From GWE2-42-39 sp963668595 (GTDB lineage: Bacteria; Bacteroidota; Bacteroidia; Bacteroidales; Prolixibacteraceae), in NCBI GenBank assembly GCA_963668595.1, contig OY764876.1, forward strand, positions 2,976,001 to 3,040,000: a stretch of 64,000 bases of DNA, written 5' to 3'. Under the pieces are notes generated by a model. The model had not been told where the DNA came from. It ran no database searches and worked only from the letters and a program-made list of their open reading frames with translations. Every line of letters begins with the position of its first letter. Position 1 is the first letter of the stretch. The translations under genes were made by a program, and so were the position numbers. This document shows positions 18,367 through 28,868 of the stretch, piece after piece.

Positions 18367-20166
18367 TTAAAAAGAGAGTCCGTCATTCCAACCCGGGTTC
18401 TGCGTAAGATTGTGGTTGAGCGAACGCTCGTTAATCGGAATCGGGTAGAGATAATCGCGACCCTCGTCGAAAGGAGTGCGTTCGATATTTTTATGATAGT
18501 AAACGTAACCTTTATTGCCTCCAGAAAGAATGATTTCGTTACCAATCTCATACGCAACTCCGGAAGTAACAACAGGTTTGGGTGTTCCATTGGCATAAAG
18601 TGTAACATCTGGCTGTCCGTCACCACTCAGGTCGTATGCTCCGGGACCAGGGAAATACATGCCGTAAGTGGACTGATCGATGCAATAACCAGCTTTCCAG
18701 CGTACCAGGTCGTCGAAACGGAATCCTTCCTGATTCAGTTCAATAGCCCGTTCACGGCGGATTTCAAGGATGACGCCTTTGTTTGCGCCTGTCACATTCA
18801 GGTAGCCTGTTTCCGAGTCAGAAAGGTATCTGTCGGGATTGGCGTTGGCAGTGTTCATTTCAAGGCCAGGCATTCCTGCACGCTGACGGATCAGATTGAT
18901 AGATTTGTCAAGGTCCGCCTGTGTCAAGGTACCAAGTTCTGCCTTTGCTTCGGCATAATTAAGGAGCACCTCGGCATAGCGGTAAACTGGCAAGTCGCAA
19001 GTAGAACGGTCGTTACGATCGACGTTACCACCCGATGCTTTAGGATCCTGTACAAACTTAATGGGCTGATATCCGGTAACACTTATTGAAAGGTCGGGCG
19101 CCAACACTGTTGTTTGCCCAATGCGTTTATATCCCGGTGTACGGATGCTTTGCGCCAGACGGGGATCGCGGTCCTTCATTTCTTCGATGAATGACATCTC
19201 CTGCCAACCCGACTGATTGGTGAATGCTGTACCGTCTTTTTTCAGATAAGTATTCACCATCTTGCGGGTCAGTCCCGGTCGTCCCTGTGTTGGTACCAGT
19301 GTGTGGGCAGTAGCGTTATGGTAAATGCTAAGCCCGTAGTCGAATTTAATAGCGAGGATATACTCGTTCGGATCGGCATTTTCTTCGGCAAAAAGCGTCA
19401 GATAGTCGCTTTCCGGATGATTGGTACTGTATAGGCTATATACGCCATCATTCATTAAGTTTTGTGCTACTGCTGCCGATTGTTCCAGATAATATTTGTA
19501 GTCATGTCCTTCCAAATTGAGGGAGTAATATTTCCGGTAAGTACCTTCGTACAAGCAAAACTGAGCTTTCAACGCCATGGCTGCATATTTGTTGACACGA
19601 TAAGGACTGCTTTTTTCCTCTTGCTTGTTGGGAAGATTGGCAATGGCGTAGTCAATGTCCTCAATCATTTTGGTCATAACAAATTCGCGCGAATCGCGGG
19701 CGTTGTAGAGTTCTTCGTCTGCCGAACCCAGTTCAACTTCGTACCACGGCACATCGCCGAAGCGTTTTATCTTCTCGAAATAAAAATAAGCACGGAAGAA
19801 CCGGGTTAGTGCGGTATATTTAATAACAGCATCCTCGTCCTTGCATTGACCAGCATAAGCTATCAATGTGTTCATTCTGCGCAAGTCTGTCCACGACCAT
19901 CCGCCACCTGAAGCGGGGACGGTGCGCTTGGTGCCTCCCAACATTATGTCCGACAGGTTTTGGCAAACATAAAGGTCGCTCTGCATATCGTAGGGCGATT
20001 TGTCCAGCAGGTTATTGTAGAAAGGATTGCTGAAAAGCTGAAGATCTGTTTCTGTCTGGAAATAATCCGCCTGTGAAATCTGGCTCAATGGCTTCAGATC
20101 AAGAAGATCATTACAAGCCGAAAGCCCCATAAGCAATGTCATGGCTACTATAGAAAAACGTTTCAT
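18367..20166 (-). CDS. SusD/RagB-family nutrient-binding lipoprotein
   Basis: 599 residues from MKRFSIVAM (three codons inside the longest frame). Signal with lipobox LSAC followed by NDLLDLKP, the usual SusD N-terminus. Later segments such as RYAEVLLNYAEAKAELG, LIRQRAGMPG, EIRRERAIELNQEGFRFDDL and a C-terminal NPGWNDG are characteristic. SusD proteins lid the SusC barrel and capture oligomers at the outer surface. It overlaps nothing and starts 12-21 bp after the susC stop, so the pair is co-transcribed. Confidence 0.96.
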   Translation of the reverse strand: MKRFSIVAMTLLMGLSACNDLLDLKPLSQISQADYFQTETDLQLFSNPFYNNLLDKSPYDMQSDLYVCQNLSDIMLGGTKRTVPASGGGWSWTDLRRMNTLIAYAGQCKDEDAVIKYTALTRFFRAYFYFEKIKRFGDVPWYEVELGSADEELYNARDSREFVMTKMIEDIDYAIANLPNKQEEKSSPYRVNKYAAMALKAQFCLYEGTYRKYYSLNLEGHDYKYYLEQSAAVAQNLMNDGVYSLYSTNHPESDYLTLFAEENADPNEYILAIKFDYGLSIYHNATAHTLVPTQGRPGLTRKMVNTYLKKDGTAFTNQSGWQEMSFIEEMKDRDPRLAQSIRTPGYKRIGQTTVLAPDLSISVTGYQPIKFVQDPKASGGNVDRNDRSTCDLPVYRYAEVLLNYAEAKAELGTLTQADLDKSINLIRQRAGMPGLEMNTANANPDRYLSDSETGYLNVTGANKGVILEIRRERAIELNQEGFRFDDLVRWKAGYCIDQSTYGMYFPGPGAYDLSGDGQPDVTLYANGTPKPVVTSGVAYEIGNEIILSGGNKGYVYYHKNIERTPFDEGRDYLYPIPINERSLNHNLTQNPGWNDGLSF

Positions 20167-20187
20167 CTTTATCATAGCTTAATCGTG

Positions 20188-23100
20188 TTAAAAAGTAATA
20201 TCTACACCAAACATAATGGTCTTTTGCCAGGGATAGAAGGCGTTGTTGTCAGCGCCGCTTCTGTCAATGGCCCCTTCGGGGTCAAGGTATTTTGTATGTT
20301 TCTTAAGGGGCGACCAATAGCAAAGATTTTCACCCGAAAAATAAAAACGAACCACATCAATACCTGTTTTACTCGTCAAACTAGACGGAATCGTGTAACC
20401 AATGGTCAGATTTTTAAGGCGCAGATAGCGTAGGTTCTGGAGATAACGGTCATTGACATTGCTCAAAGGACCGGAAGTGGCTGAATAGGCCATCGGTCGC
20501 GTGAAGTATGCATCGCGGTTATCTTCTGCCCAAACATCTTTCATAAAATCTTTCTGCAAATAAGTGAGATAAGGATACGAATAAGGTCCCCAGAATGGCA
20601 TTGACTGTCCGGTAGGATACCAGTAATGGTTTCCGGTGCCTTGGAAGAATGTGGAAATATCGAAACCATACCAGCGAATGCTTGCATTAATGCCGTATGA
20701 AAAACTCGGAAGTGAGTTGCCCAAAACCTTACGGTCGCCGGGATCGTTAACACTATTGCTGCCAATACCCAGTTTATGATCTCCGTCAAGGTCTAAAAAT
20801 TTAAGGTCGCCTGCCTGCCAACCGCCAGTGATCCGGTTGTTGATATAACTCAAATCAACTTCCTGTGCATATGCCTGCGCTTCGTCAGTGCTCTGATACA
20901 GTCCATCGGTAACGAATCCCCAGATTTCTCCAAGGCGCATTCCTTCGTAATAGCTCTTGGCAAAAGTTTTGTCGGCATTATCGTATTTAGTAATGGTGCT
21001 CATGTAGTCGCTGACATTAACCCCAATGCTGTAGTCCAGGGGTTTGTTCATCAGTGTTAGTTTGTCCCTCCATGTGGCAGACACCTCGTAACCTTTTGTG
21101 CGCAAGTCGGCAGTATTCATTTTCGGAACGGAAGCTCCGTACACTGCTGGGAGTTCAATACCGTCGGTCAACATGTTTTTGGTATCGCGAATATAGACGT
21201 CAGCCGTAAAACTCAGCCGATTATTAGCCATAGCGAGGTCGAATCCAAGATCCCACTGCGCTGCCGTTTCCCAGGTCAGGTCGGAAGCCACAGGGGCACC
21301 CAGCGACGAATATTTGCCCATGGTACTGCCTTCGTTGAATGAATATCCTGCGAAGTCATTGATGGAAACCAGCCGCAAATAGGCATAATAGGAAGAAACA
21401 TTTTGATTACCCAGACTTCCGAAAGAGGCCCTTAGTTTCAGGTTGTCGATGGTGCCTCTGGCCGATTCGAAGAAAGGCTCTTCCGAAATGCGCCAGCCTG
21501 CCGATGCCGAAGGGAACCATCCCCACCGACTATCAGCTTCAAAACGCGATGTTCCGTCGTAGCGACCGCTTACCTCAAGTAGATAACGGCCCCTGTAATC
21601 GTAGTTGACACGACCGAAAACGCCAGCCAGAGCGTATTCATTCTGTCCGCCTCCAACACCTGTGATGGTTTGACCCTCCGAATTTTGCCCCACGAGGTCT
21701 AAGTCATCCAGCGTTGAAGAAGAAAGATATTCACCGTATGCGGAGAGATTTTTCAGTTTCAGAGTCTCAAAATTGAACCCGGCAGTACCCGAAAGATGAT
21801 GTTCGCCGAACGTTTGGTTATAATTGGCAAATATATTCATCGAGTAGTAATTGCGTGTATTAACCGATTCGTCGAGCCGGTTGGCGCCAGCACCGGTTGC
21901 ATACACCCCAAGCGGCCCACCCGGGTATTCCCGGTAATAGATGTTGTTGGAACGGCTAGTATTACGTGTCTGATACTGGCGGTAAGTAAAGTCGGCCGTA
22001 ATGCTCAACGGTTTTATCGGAGTGGCGACAAGACGGGTAGTATTAGAGAAATCAGAAGACCTGTTTATGTTACGGTGCGAGCCTTCTCCAAGGATAATGT
22101 GGCGGCCGTTACCTACTTTATAGTTCAAATATGGTGTACTGTAAAGCCATGACCCGTCAGGGTTTTTCATCGGAAAATTTGCAAGAGCATGCCTTGCTCC
22201 ATAAGCAAGCGTATTCTCTACGCTACCGTCTCCCTGAAAGTTATATTGCGAAGCGTAGAACGAGGTATTATTTGTCATCGTCACCCACTTGTTAATCCGG
22301 AAGTCGATCTTTGAACGCAAATTGTATTTATTAAAAATATCAGGATGAACTTTTAGGATACCCTCCTGACGATCATACGCACCCGATACAAGATACTTGA
22401 CATCCTTCGTTCCGCCACTGATGGATACACTGTGTTGTTGCACCGGATGGCTATCCCGATATTGCATGTGCCACCAGTCGTAGTTGCCGTAATAAACCCA
22501 CTGGTTCCGTCCGTTTCTCATTTCTTCTACTACCCAGGGACGATCGGGATTCTCGGTCTTGTCATTTACACGGGCCAATAGCTGCTGCATATCACGGTCG
22601 GTATAGTTGACGTAGAGCGTTCCCGAGTCGGCCTTCCAAAACTTGTTGATGGTATATACCGACCAATATCCGGTAGTTTCATAATCGGTAGAAGTTGTTG
22701 GGCTTTCCCATCCATAGCGGCCGCTGTAACGAACTGTCGCTTTATTTTCTTGCACCGCCCCCGATTTTGTTGTAACCAGGATAACCCCAAAAGCTGCACG
22801 TGCTCCGTAAACAGCCGCCGCCGACGCATCTTTAATCACCGAAATTGATTCTACATCGTTTGGGTTAACACGGTTCAGATCGCCGACAGCTCCGTCGATC
22901 AGCACTAATGGAGAAGCACCGTTAATGGAAGTTACACCACGGATATTAATGCTTGGCGAACTACCGGGTACACCTGAAGATGTCGTGATGTTAAGTCCCG
23001 GCACAGAGCCTTGCAGCATATTCGTCACTGAATGGGCCACCCGGTTTTCAAGTTCTTTGCTTTCAACCGTTGTAACTGATCCGGTCAGGTTAACCTTTTT

Positions 23101-23451
23101 CTGTGTTCCATAACCGACAACCACCGTTTCATCAATTAAAATGGCGTCTTCCTTCATATAAACCTTGATGTCATTTTGATCCGGGGCAACATTGATTTTT
23201 TGAGTAAGGTAGCCCACATAAGAGATATTTAAAATGACAGCTTCTGATGGAACCAGAAGACTGAAAGATCCATCTGCAGTAGTAACCGTACCTTGAGTGG
23301 TACTACCAAGTTGAATGGTTACTCCGACGAGAGGTTCGTGCTGAGTATCAAAAACTTTTCCTGATACCCTTCTGTTCTGGGCGGAAAGAACCGAAAAGCC
23401 CTCCACCACAAACAATAATAGCAACAAAATAAATGGTTTGATCGCGTTCAT
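20188..23451 (-). CDS. SusC/RagA-family TonB-dependent outer-membrane transporter
   Basis: 1087 residues: signal peptide to about residue 24, a carboxypeptidase-D regulatory-like domain (27-103), the DETVVVGYG motif typical of SusC proteins at 107-115, a plug domain (about 115-240, with NIRGVTSINGASPLVLIDG), then the 22-strand barrel ending in an aromatic residue (MFGVDITF). It imports the ligand captured by SusD using TonB energy. Co-operonic genes encode a phosphoesterase upstream and SusD plus a BACON lipoprotein downstream. No N-terminal sigma/anti-sigma signalling extension is seen. Confidence 0.97.
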   Translation of the reverse strand: MNAIKPFILLLLLFVVEGFSVLSAQNRRVSGKVFDTQHEPLVGVTIQLGSTTQGTVTTADGSFSLLVPSEAVILNISYVGYLTQKINVAPDQNDIKVYMKEDAILIDETVVVGYGTQKKVNLTGSVTTVESKELENRVAHSVTNMLQGSVPGLNITTSSGVPGSSPSINIRGVTSINGASPLVLIDGAVGDLNRVNPNDVESISVIKDASAAAVYGARAAFGVILVTTKSGAVQENKATVRYSGRYGWESPTTSTDYETTGYWSVYTINKFWKADSGTLYVNYTDRDMQQLLARVNDKTENPDRPWVVEEMRNGRNQWVYYGNYDWWHMQYRDSHPVQQHSVSISGGTKDVKYLVSGAYDRQEGILKVHPDIFNKYNLRSKIDFRINKWVTMTNNTSFYASQYNFQGDGSVENTLAYGARHALANFPMKNPDGSWLYSTPYLNYKVGNGRHIILGEGSHRNINRSSDFSNTTRLVATPIKPLSITADFTYRQYQTRNTSRSNNIYYREYPGGPLGVYATGAGANRLDESVNTRNYYSMNIFANYNQTFGEHHLSGTAGFNFETLKLKNLSAYGEYLSSSTLDDLDLVGQNSEGQTITGVGGGQNEYALAGVFGRVNYDYRGRYLLEVSGRYDGTSRFEADSRWGWFPSASAGWRISEEPFFESARGTIDNLKLRASFGSLGNQNVSSYYAYLRLVSINDFAGYSFNEGSTMGKYSSLGAPVASDLTWETAAQWDLGFDLAMANNRLSFTADVYIRDTKNMLTDGIELPAVYGASVPKMNTADLRTKGYEVSATWRDKLTLMNKPLDYSIGVNVSDYMSTITKYDNADKTFAKSYYEGMRLGEIWGFVTDGLYQSTDEAQAYAQEVDLSYINNRITGGWQAGDLKFLDLDGDHKLGIGSNSVNDPGDRKVLGNSLPSFSYGINASIRWYGFDISTFFQGTGNHYWYPTGQSMPFWGPYSYPYLTYLQKDFMKDVWAEDNRDAYFTRPMAYSATSGPLSNVNDRYLQNLRYLRLKNLTIGYTIPSSLTSKTGIDVVRFYFSGENLCYWSPLKKHTKYLDPEGAIDRSGADNNAFYPWQKTIMFGVDITF

Positions 23452-23481
23452 TGATTCATAGATATTTAGTTAGAGTAATTT

Positions 23482-25464
23482 TTATTTTATTTTATAAGCA
23501 TCCGTAGAGAAGACTTTGGGACGTTGCATATTTTCCGTCCAGATGTGCCCAAATTCATCTTTGACTGTAATGGTCAGGTCTGTATCGGCATTATCGGCCT
23601 TCACCTTAAAAAAGTGGGTGAACTTCTCGGTAATAAAACCGGGAGTAGTCGTGAGATTAGCCTGGTTGAAGCGCTTCACGGAAAGGGCGGCAATATGCAG
23701 CGGGTCGTATGCCCAGACTTTTCCAGGAGTCAGGCTCTTTCCGGATTCGTCAGTTACGGTCAGCGTCCAGCGCGGATTCCAGTTCCAGATGTTTATCAGC
23801 ACCTCGTTATTGTTGTTTGCCGGGTAGGCATCAACATATTGCATATACTTATTCTTAACCGAAGTGGGAACCGAGGATGGCATCAGCGGAACGTCTGCCA
23901 GCGAAAAAGTTACATTGTTCAGGTCGTAACTGCGAAATTGGTAATCCTCCGGCCATCCGGTGGCTTTATAAACATATTGCAAATCTTTCCCCGAAACATT
24001 CCAAATCGAATACCCGCCCGGTGTACCGTCAGGACTAATATGAACACCCGGCGTTAAGTTACCCGACCACCACCAGGAGGCGCAAACAGCTCCGGCGTTA
24101 TGTTCATAAAAATCATGTCCGGCTGTAATGGAAGATTGAGGTGTAACATTGAAAGTCATATGTGTATGCCCTGTTACAAAATGCACTTTATAGCCATTCA
24201 GGATGTTGAATAGTTGTTCGGTGCTGGTTATGTCGTGGTCAATCTTAAATTCGGCAGTTTCCGAAGGATAATATACTTGTGCGTGCATTGCAACAACTAA
24301 AGGCGTTGACTTGTCGATATAAGAGAGGTCTTTTGCAAGCCAGCTCAACTGTTCTGCAGAAGTCAGTTTTTTGTAATCGCGGGAAGTTGTTCCGTCATAA
24401 TCGCTGCAATCGATGTCGTCCATTACAACATAGTGAACTTTACCTATATTAAAGGAGTAATAGGTAGGGGCAATATAGTTCATGTATTTGGATTCCGCAG
24501 TAAAATCGGTAGTCGCCTGATAGTCGTAATCATGGTTGCCGATGGTATGGAATATCTGCAAGTTTTTAACCTGACTGTTTATAGTGTTCAGATATTCGGG
24601 TAAACCAAAATTATTGGAATACCAGTACAAATCCCAGGTCATGTCCCCCAGAGCAATAGCATACATTTTTTCAGAAGAGTGGGCATTCCTGTAGTTGTTC
24701 AGGTCGGCGGTAAAGGCCGAAAACTGGGCGAGGTCGTTTGTTCGGGCGGCAAGGTGCATGTCGCCAAGCATGAATACTTTGTAGGCATCCTGTCCGTCAA
24801 CCTTATGAAGCGTAAAGTCTCTCCGTTCTACGGTGTTGGCATTGGCTTTTAATGTTTGAAAGAACAGAGGAAGCACTCCTGAAGAAGGCGCCTCGTAATT
24901 GCCCGGAACAGAAATAAAGACATAATTTCTTTTCTTCGCGGATTTGAGTTGATAGATGCCTTTTTCATTTGTAGTGGTCACTTCCACACCGTCTGAAACC
25001 ACGACGCCTTTCAAACCACCCTCTTCCGATTTAACGATGCCATATACGGTAGTGCCTTCGTCCGGCGTAAACAAAAAATCAACAATATTGATGTATATCT
25101 TCCCAACAGACTTTTTCCGTGTATCCCGTTTAACGGAAACATTGTATTGGCCAGTTTCACATTCATTGGAAATCTGCACTGTGAAGCCTGTAGTCGAAAT
25201 AGCGGTGACAGAACAAACGTATGATATGCCACCCGACTCCAGGATGAATGAATCGGACGTTTTTAGTCCGCCTCCACCTTCCGCGGTAAAAACATATTCG
25301 CCGCCTTTGGTTACATCAATCGCTGAAGGCAGGCTAATTTGTATATTAAAATCATCTACGGGTTCTTCGTTCTCGCCCTTACAACCAAACAGCGATGAAA
25401 TAACTGCCAAAACTAAATACAATAAAATTTTATTGTATTTCAGGTTACTTTTCATTTTTCTCAT
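23482..25464 (-). CDS. Calcineurin-like phosphoesterase lipoprotein
   Basis: 660 residues with a lipobox (LFGC) after the signal. After an Ig-like region, residues ~135-200 match the N-terminal domain found before this phosphoesterase class (TTVYGIVKSEEGGLKGVVVS). The metallophosphatase core carries GDMHLAARTND, ALGDMTWDLY, GNHDYDYQ, AMHAQVYY and GHTHM, the full set of dimetal ligands, and a C-terminal beta domain follows. It should hydrolyse phosphomono- or diesters at the cell surface or in the periplasm. Placed 30 bp before susC, it probably prepares or trims the transported ligand. An ATG at 25455 is an alternative start. Confidence 0.9.
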   Translation of the reverse strand: MRKMKSNLKYNKILLYLVLAVISSLFGCKGENEEPVDDFNIQISLPSAIDVTKGGEYVFTAEGGGGLKTSDSFILESGGISYVCSVTAISTTGFTVQISNECETGQYNVSVKRDTRKKSVGKIYINIVDFLFTPDEGTTVYGIVKSEEGGLKGVVVSDGVEVTTTNEKGIYQLKSAKKRNYVFISVPGNYEAPSSGVLPLFFQTLKANANTVERRDFTLHKVDGQDAYKVFMLGDMHLAARTNDLAQFSAFTADLNNYRNAHSSEKMYAIALGDMTWDLYWYSNNFGLPEYLNTINSQVKNLQIFHTIGNHDYDYQATTDFTAESKYMNYIAPTYYSFNIGKVHYVVMDDIDCSDYDGTTSRDYKKLTSAEQLSWLAKDLSYIDKSTPLVVAMHAQVYYPSETAEFKIDHDITSTEQLFNILNGYKVHFVTGHTHMTFNVTPQSSITAGHDFYEHNAGAVCASWWWSGNLTPGVHISPDGTPGGYSIWNVSGKDLQYVYKATGWPEDYQFRSYDLNNVTFSLADVPLMPSSVPTSVKNKYMQYVDAYPANNNNEVLINIWNWNPRWTLTVTDESGKSLTPGKVWAYDPLHIAALSVKRFNQANLTTTPGFITEKFTHFFKVKADNADTDLTITVKDEFGHIWTENMQRPKVFSTDAYKIK

Positions 25465-25532
25465 TCGTTTAAAATGTATCTATTCTTATTCGGCAAGTAA
25501 TTTCTATAATACTCCGAATAATTCGTTGTAAT

Positions 25533-26300
25533 TTATTTTAACTGTTCGCGCAGCCATCCCGGGCGGTTGGTTGTAATGGCACTTACTCCCAAATCGGCAA
25601 CTCGTTTTGCTTCTTCGGGGCTATCTACTGTCCAGCACCAAACATCCAGTCCTAGTTTTTTAGCTTTGTCCATATTTTCCGAGGTAACGAGTTTTGAGTT
25701 TACATCAACTCCTTTAAGTCCAACGGCAGCACATTCGCTAATTTTTGCCTTCAGGTCTTTGTCAACCGATGTTAACCAGTAGCAATCATTGTCAGGGAAT
25801 AATTTTTTTGCAGTGGTTATTGATTCCCAGCTGAAAGCAATAAATTTTATCTGTTTTGCTTTTCCCGATTTTTTAATAACTTTTTCTAAGGCAGGAAAGA
25901 TTTCGGGGCCGGTTTTGATTTCGATTACTAAATATTTGTCTTTAGGGATCGCTTTAAGAATTTCTTTAAGAAATGGAATTTTCTCTCCGGTATATTTTTC
26001 ATCTTTCCATTTTCCCGCGTCTAATTTTCGCAGTTCTTTTGATGTTGTTGTGGGAACAGGCAGGTCAGTTCCTGTCGTCCTTTTCGTGGTCTTATCATGA
26101 ATAACCATCACCTTGTCGTCAGGAGCTACGTAGATATCAATTTCAACGCCATCGGCACCCAGTTCCCATCCCAGTTTTGCTGATGCAAGAGTATTCTCAG
26201 GAGCAAGATATGACGCACCTCTGTGACCAACAAACTCTACCTGAGCGAATGAGGAAAGGCTTGCTGCTATTAAGAAGAATAGGAGAAATGTTGTTTTCAT
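25533..26300 (-). CDS. Periplasmic glycerophosphodiester phosphodiesterase
   Basis: 255 residues from MKTTFLLFF, which begins the signal peptide (cleavage near SSFAQ); longer frames upstream give no sensible N-terminus. Core motifs are GHRGASYLAPENT, GADGVEIDIY and VMVIHDKTTKRTTG, containing the catalytic His pair and metal-binding Glu/Asp. The enzyme cuts glycerophosphodiesters such as glycerophosphocholine or -ethanolamine to sn-glycerol-3-phosphate and the alcohol. The signal peptide makes it a GlpQ-type periplasmic enzyme, and neighbouring glpT can import the product. Sits between an HAD phosphatase and the phosphoesterase-SusCD genes. Confidence 0.94.
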   Translation of the reverse strand: MKTTFLLFFLIAASLSSFAQVEFVGHRGASYLAPENTLASAKLGWELGADGVEIDIYVAPDDKVMVIHDKTTKRTTGTDLPVPTTTSKELRKLDAGKWKDEKYTGEKIPFLKEILKAIPKDKYLVIEIKTGPEIFPALEKVIKKSGKAKQIKFIAFSWESITTAKKLFPDNDCYWLTSVDKDLKAKISECAAVGLKGVDVNSKLVTSENMDKAKKLGLDVWCWTVDSPEEAKRVADLGVSAITTNRPGWLREQLK

Positions 26301-26429
26301 GTGTTTATTTTTTGTTTTTATTGCCACATGGAATTCGCATGATTGAAGAATAATCATTTAGATTGGTGTTTCCGTAAATCATGCTCATTTCATTTGATTA
26401 AAATTTATTTGTTTTTTAGTTGACTCAGT

Positions 26430-27359
26430 TTATTTTGGATTGGCCCGGTTTTGTCGGATCTTCCATTCGGTAGTACGGAATCGTTTTTGGGGATCAGCCA
26501 CATCGTTGCATTTCACAATTACAGCTCCTTCTTTCTCCCAATACGATTTCACAGTATATCCATTCATGGGCCCGTCTTCTTCTCCCCTTACGGTTTGATC
26601 ATCCGGGTTCACCACCATTTTTAATCCTGCCGATTCGTTGAGCATATCCATGTCGCCCCGGCTATTTCCACCAACAATTAAAGGTTTAACCTTTATAAAT
26701 GTTTCAATTGTAAAGGCTTTTCCATCGTCTTGCGGGATAGGCATGATAATTTCGTGCGTAGCAATATTGTTTTCGATAACACATTTTGCCCCAACAATAT
26801 TCAGTTCAGAAATACCTAATTCGCGTGCAACAAATTTTTGATATAACAATTCAGGCGAAGCAGTAAGAATCCAAACCTCGTACCCGAAATTTTTCAGGTT
26901 TGCAATAAACGCTTTCATTTCCGGATAGAATTTATCCTGGTAGGAAGTTCTGAAACACTGATCGCCAATCTCTTCTATTTCTTCGGTAGTAAGCCCGGCA
27001 AGAAAATGTACGCGATCTTCCACATAGGTTTTTCCCACGTTATTTCCATCTTTCACCATTTTGTCGAGAATGGCCAGTTTTTCGCGAGCCGTTTCATCGT
27101 TTCGCTTTTTCAGCACTTCGTCGGCATACAAATAAAGTGCTTCGTCGGCTAAATAATGAGGAACCTGCCCGAAGGTGGTTCCATCACAGTCGAAAACAGC
27201 TACTTTACGTCCCGGATGATTTTTTGTTGATTTCAGAAAGTTTTCCAACTTCTGATTGATCTCATTCGACCAGCCTGCTACAGCTTTGTATTTTTGAGCC
27301 TGCAGGCCAGAACTTAATCCTGTAATCAGGATGAATAGTATTACGATTATTTTTCTCAT
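26430..27359 (-). CDS. Periplasmic HAD-family phosphatase
   Basis: 309 residues with a signal peptide (MRKIIVILFILITGLSSGLQ, AQ). HAD motif I is VAVFDCDGTTF with nucleophile D57 and D59; motif II WILTASPE and motif IV GGNSRGDMDML are present, and the sequence resembles phosphoserine-phosphatase-type HADs. Being exported and placed 26 bp after glpT and before the diesterase, it may dephosphorylate glycerol-3-phosphate or the released phospho-alcohol. Substrate assignment is inference. Confidence 0.82.
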   Translation of the reverse strand: MRKIIVILFILITGLSSGLQAQKYKAVAGWSNEINQKLENFLKSTKNHPGRKVAVFDCDGTTFGQVPHYLADEALYLYADEVLKKRNDETAREKLAILDKMVKDGNNVGKTYVEDRVHFLAGLTTEEIEEIGDQCFRTSYQDKFYPEMKAFIANLKNFGYEVWILTASPELLYQKFVARELGISELNIVGAKCVIENNIATHEIIMPIPQDDGKAFTIETFIKVKPLIVGGNSRGDMDMLNESAGLKMVVNPDDQTVRGEEDGPMNGYTVKSYWEKEGAVIVKCNDVADPQKRFRTTEWKIRQNRANPK

Positions 27360-27385
27360 GGTTCGATCTGTTTTTTGCTATTCAG

Positions 27386-28825
27386 TTATGCTTCACAGGC
27401 AAGTCTTTCTCTTTTCCAGGTTGTTGCTGAAAATATTGCAGCAAGCAAACCTGCGGCAATGAAAATCCAGAACGATGCCGTCCAGCCAAAATCTTTATTG
27501 CTGGCAACAGCGCCAACAAGAATTTTCGAGAGCAATGCATCGCCCACCAAATAACCAAATAAGCCCACAAAACCAGCCGCAGTTCCAGCTGCATTTTTGG
27601 GTACCAGATTAATTGCCTGAACGCCAATCAAAGCTACCGGACCGTAAATGAAAAAGCCAATAGCAATAAGTGCCGAATAAACTACAGCTACTTGTGTGGC
27701 GGCCAAATCAGCATTAAAAACTCCTGCAACAAATGAAGAAACAGCAGCTGCTTTCCAATACAAAACAATGCACACAGTAACCAGTAACATATAAATTACA
27801 TTGGCCGGAGCACAACGTCCTTTGAATAATTTTGCTGAAATTAATCCGCATAAAATCGTTCCGGGAATTCCGGCATAGTTATGCAACGAGAAAGCCATTT
27901 TCGCCTGATCGCTGGTCAACAAACCTGTTTCCTGACAGTAAGTCGGAGACCAGTCGCCAATACCATAGCGAACCAAATACACGAAAATATTGGCCATCGC
28001 AATCAGCCAAAGAATTTTATTTTTGAAAATGTATTTCACAAATAACTCTTTAACCGGTATTTTGGCTTCAGAGCGCATTTCTTTTACTACTGAAAAATCG
28101 TTTCGATACTGATCGATAGGCGGAAGTCCGCATGACTGTGGTGTGTCGCGCAATGCCCACCAGCAGAAAATAGCAATAACTAATGCAACTGCTGAAGGAA
28201 AAACAAACACAGCACGCCAGCTTTGCTCTACCCCGGTGCTTGCAATAAACCAGCCGCCGATAAGAATCGTTCCCAATGCCGCCAGGTTACCCAGTAATCC
28301 ACTCCCAAAAGTGTGCGAGGTATTCCAGATCGACATTTTAAAACTGCGTTCGTTGTGCGAAAACCAATGTACCATCACCCGACCGCAAGGGGGCCAGCCC
28401 ATTCCCGACAGCCAGCCAATGGCAAGCATGAACAGGAAAATAATCGTTACAGAACTGGTTGCAAAAGGGAATAATCCAACTGACATCATGAGCAACGAAG
28501 AAATGATCAAGCCAATGACCAGAAATTTGCGGGCATCAGAACGATCAGAAACGGCACCCATAATGAATTTACTGAAGGCGTAGGCAATAGAAATTGCTGA
28601 TAAAGCAATTCCCAATTCAAGTTTGGTGTATCCCAAACCGCCATTCTCTACAGGTTGAATCATTCCGGGGATAGCCAATGCCAGATTCTTACGAACCAGA
28701 TAATATGCTGCATAGCCTAAAAACGCACCCAAAAATACTTTCAGTCGCATCTTTTTGTATTCTGCATCAATCTTATTTTCAGGCATCAATGGCTTTGCCG
28801 CCGGAGGAGCTAGAAATTTCACCAT
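27386..28825 (-). CDS. glpT: Glycerol-3-phosphate transporter (MFS, organophosphate:phosphate antiporter)
   Basis: 479 residues with twelve predicted membrane segments. The N-terminal block RLKVFLGAFLGYAAYYLVRK and the MFS loop FIMGAVSDRSDARK are typical of the OPA family, and WPPCGRVMVHWFSHNER is the conserved GlpT/UhpT region. It should exchange sn-glycerol-3-phosphate for phosphate across the inner membrane. Neighbours (periplasmic diesterase, glpD, a kinase homologue) favour glycerol-3-phosphate over hexose phosphate. Confidence 0.9.
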   Translation of the reverse strand: MVKFLAPPAAKPLMPENKIDAEYKKMRLKVFLGAFLGYAAYYLVRKNLALAIPGMIQPVENGGLGYTKLELGIALSAISIAYAFSKFIMGAVSDRSDARKFLVIGLIISSLLMMSVGLFPFATSSVTIIFLFMLAIGWLSGMGWPPCGRVMVHWFSHNERSFKMSIWNTSHTFGSGLLGNLAALGTILIGGWFIASTGVEQSWRAVFVFPSAVALVIAIFCWWALRDTPQSCGLPPIDQYRNDFSVVKEMRSEAKIPVKELFVKYIFKNKILWLIAMANIFVYLVRYGIGDWSPTYCQETGLLTSDQAKMAFSLHNYAGIPGTILCGLISAKLFKGRCAPANVIYMLLVTVCIVLYWKAAAVSSFVAGVFNADLAATQVAVVYSALIAIGFFIYGPVALIGVQAINLVPKNAAGTAAGFVGLFGYLVGDALLSKILVGAVASNKDFGWTASFWIFIAAGLLAAIFSATTWKRERLACEA

Positions 28826-28868
28826 GTCTTTATTTGATTGGGTTCAAAAAAAATAAATATCAAACTCT

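Noticed and set aside
18412..19089. 225-codon plus-strand frame antisense to susD
   Set aside because: Low-complexity shadow frame; susD is unambiguous.
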